Under the pieces are notes generated by a model. The model ran no database searches. It had not been told where the DNA came from and saw only the letters and a list, made by a program, of their open reading frames with translations. DNA of 64,000 nt from Pseudomonas sp. HN11 (GTDB lineage Bacteria; Pseudomonadota; Gammaproteobacteria; Pseudomonadales; Pseudomonadaceae), in contig NZ_CP089985.1 of assembly GCF_021390155.1 (NCBI RefSeq), forward strand, positions 5,597,501-5,661,500, written 5' to 3'. Made by a program: the position numbers and the translations under genes. Position 1 is the stretch's first letter; each line of letters starts with the position of its first letter. Shown piece after piece: positions 62,925-64,000 of the stretch.

Positions 62925-63775
62925 TGGCAACCTACGCGGTCGGTGATCTGCAAGGCTGTCTGGAACCCCTCAAGTGCCTCCTTGAACGCGTGGCCTTCGA
63001 CCCGGCAAAAGATCGCCTGTGGCTGGTCGGTGATCTGGTCAATCGCGGCCCTGAGTCCTTGGATACCCTGCGCTACCTATATAGCCTGCGCGAATCCCTG
63101 GTGTGCGTACTGGGCAACCATGACCTGCACTTGCTGGCCGCCGGCAATAACATCGAGCGCTTGAAAAAGGGCGACACCCTGCGGGAAATCCTCGAAGCGC
63201 CAGACCGCGCCGAATTGCTCGACTGGCTGCGCCGGCAAAAAATCATGCATTACGACGAAGGCCGCAACATGGCGCTGGTCCACGCGGGCATCCCGCCCCA
63301 GTGGACACTGAAGAAAGCCCTCAAGTGCGCCGCCGAAGTCGAAAGCGCCCTGGCCGATGACAACCTGTACACCGCCTACCTTGATGGCATGTACGGCAAC
63401 GAACCGGTGAAATGGGACAACGACCTGACGGGTGTCGCGCGCCTGCGGGTAATCACCAATTATTTCACGCGCATGCGCTTCTGCACCGCCGAGGGCAAGT
63501 TGGACCTCAAGAGCAAGGAAGGTGCCGACACCGCGCTGCCCGGCTACAAACCGTGGTTTGCTCACAAAGAGCGCAAGACCCGTGACACCAAAATCGTTTT
63601 CGGTCACTGGGCGGCCCTCGAAGGCAAGTGCGATGAGCCCGGCGTGTTCGCACTCGACACTGGTTGCGTGTGGGGTGGTGCCATGACCTTGATGAACATC
63701 GACACGGGCGAGCGTTACAACTGCCAGTGCAAATCCCCCCTTCCCGTTACACTGCCGGCTACTGCCAAGACATAG
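62924..63775 (+). CDS. apaH: Bis(5'-nucleosyl)-tetraphosphatase, symmetrical
   Basis: ApaH splits diadenosine tetraphosphate into two ADP and removes Np4A caps from RNA. The 283-residue metallophosphatase has [34 protein letters not shown] and GHWAALEG, with the metal-ligand Asp, His and Asn residues intact. It follows apaG with a 1-base overlap. Confidence 0.96.
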   Translation: MATYAVGDLQGCLEPLKCLLERVAFDPAKDRLWLVGDLVNRGPESLDTLRYLYSLRESLVCVLGNHDLHLLAAGNNIERLKKGDTLREILEAPDRAELLDWLRRQKIMHYDEGRNMALVHAGIPPQWTLKKALKCAAEVESALADDNLYTAYLDGMYGNEPVKWDNDLTGVARLRVITNYFTRMRFCTAEGKLDLKSKEGADTALPGYKPWFAHKERKTRDTKIVFGHWAALEGKCDEPGVFALDTGCVWGGAMTLMNIDTGERYNCQCKSPLPVTLPATAKT

Positions 63776-63784
63776 GAGTCCGCC

Positions 63785-64000
63785 ATGAGCGAATTCAAAC
63801 GCATCCCCCCTGAACAAGCCCAGGCACTGCGCGAGCAAGGTGCCGTGGTGGTCGATATCCGTGACCAGCCGACGTATGCGGCTGGCCACATCAGCGGTGC
63901 CCAGCACCTGGACAACGTCAACATTGCCGATTTCATCCGCGCCGCCGACCTCGACGCACCGGTGATCGTGGCTTGTTACCACGGCAACTCCAGCCAGAGC
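63785..64000 (+). CDS. glpE: Thiosulfate sulfurtransferase GlpE (3' end outside window)
   Basis: A single-domain rhodanese that moves sulfur from thiosulfate to acceptors. The 72 residues visible begin [19 protein letters not shown] and include the active-site loop CYHGNSSQ with Cys64 as the persulfide residue. The frame is open to the window end; full length is expected to be about 108-110 residues. It lies 9 bases after apaH and has AGGAG upstream. Confidence 0.92.
   Translation, partial: MSEFKRIPPEQAQALREQGAVVVDIRDQPTYAAGHISGAQHLDNVNIADFIRAADLDAPVIVACYHGNSSQS

Overview
This window is core chromosome of a Pseudomonas species, most likely of the P. fluorescens group. Three things support this: the protein sequences (RpoB, RpoC, Vfr, LptD and the MurU/AmgK pair are pseudomonad in type), the gene order (the rpl/rpo block, then tyrS-anmK-erpA-argC, trpGDC, trpE-gph-rpe, lptD-surA-pdxA-ksgA-apaGH-glpE), and REP-type repeats of the fluorescens kind. 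I see no prophage, insertion sequence, integrase or CRISPR array.

Layout. 1-18290: a continuous minus-strand block for translation and transcription. It holds rplC and rpsJ (start of the S10 operon), tuf, fusA, rpsG, rpsL (str operon), rpoC, rpoB, rplL, rplJ, rplA, rplK, nusG, secE, then tRNA-Trp and a tRNA-Tyr-Gly-Thr operon. 18291-20443: a SPOR-like small membrane protein, coaX and birA. 20562-26329: a complete rRNA operon on the minus strand (16S-Ile-Ala-23S-5S) with three tandem promoters and an antitermination boxA. 26345-37893: tyrS, an M23 peptidase, anmK, erpA, argC, hemJ, a nitronate monooxygenase, a DUF805 protein, a short-chain dehydrogenase, a HIT protein, coq7, an OsmC-like protein and vfr. 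37890-44126: a lipoate-ligase-like gene, trpC, trpD, trpG, trpE, gph and rpe. 44211-52823: an iron-type alcohol dehydrogenase, then an ABC transporter and two-component system matching AgtABCD/AgtSR (4-aminobutyrate and 5-aminovalerate uptake). 52901-56395: a DUF3530 protein, a DjlA-like J-protein, murU and amgK. 56526-64000: lptD, surA, pdxA, rsmA, apaG, apaH and a 3'-truncated glpE.

How the genes work together. The first 26 kb make ribosomal RNA and proteins, elongation factors, RNA polymerase and tRNAs. Most promoters seen there share a TTGACA-like box, 16-17 bases, a TAGAAT-like box and a GC-rich discriminator, as expected for growth-rate or stringent control. The trp genes form one cluster. 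A 14-residue, two-tryptophan trp leader peptide lies in frame inside the 3' end of gph, just before trpE. The last section joins outer-membrane assembly (LptD, SurA), cell-wall recycling (AmgK, MurU), vitamin B6 synthesis and 16S rRNA methylation.

The window is mostly ordinary core genome. The points most worth a second look are the nested trp leader, the atypical lipoate-ligase homologue between vfr and trpC, the absence of a second tuf gene at the tRNA cluster, the repeated promoter architecture, and the two-domain DUF805 protein.
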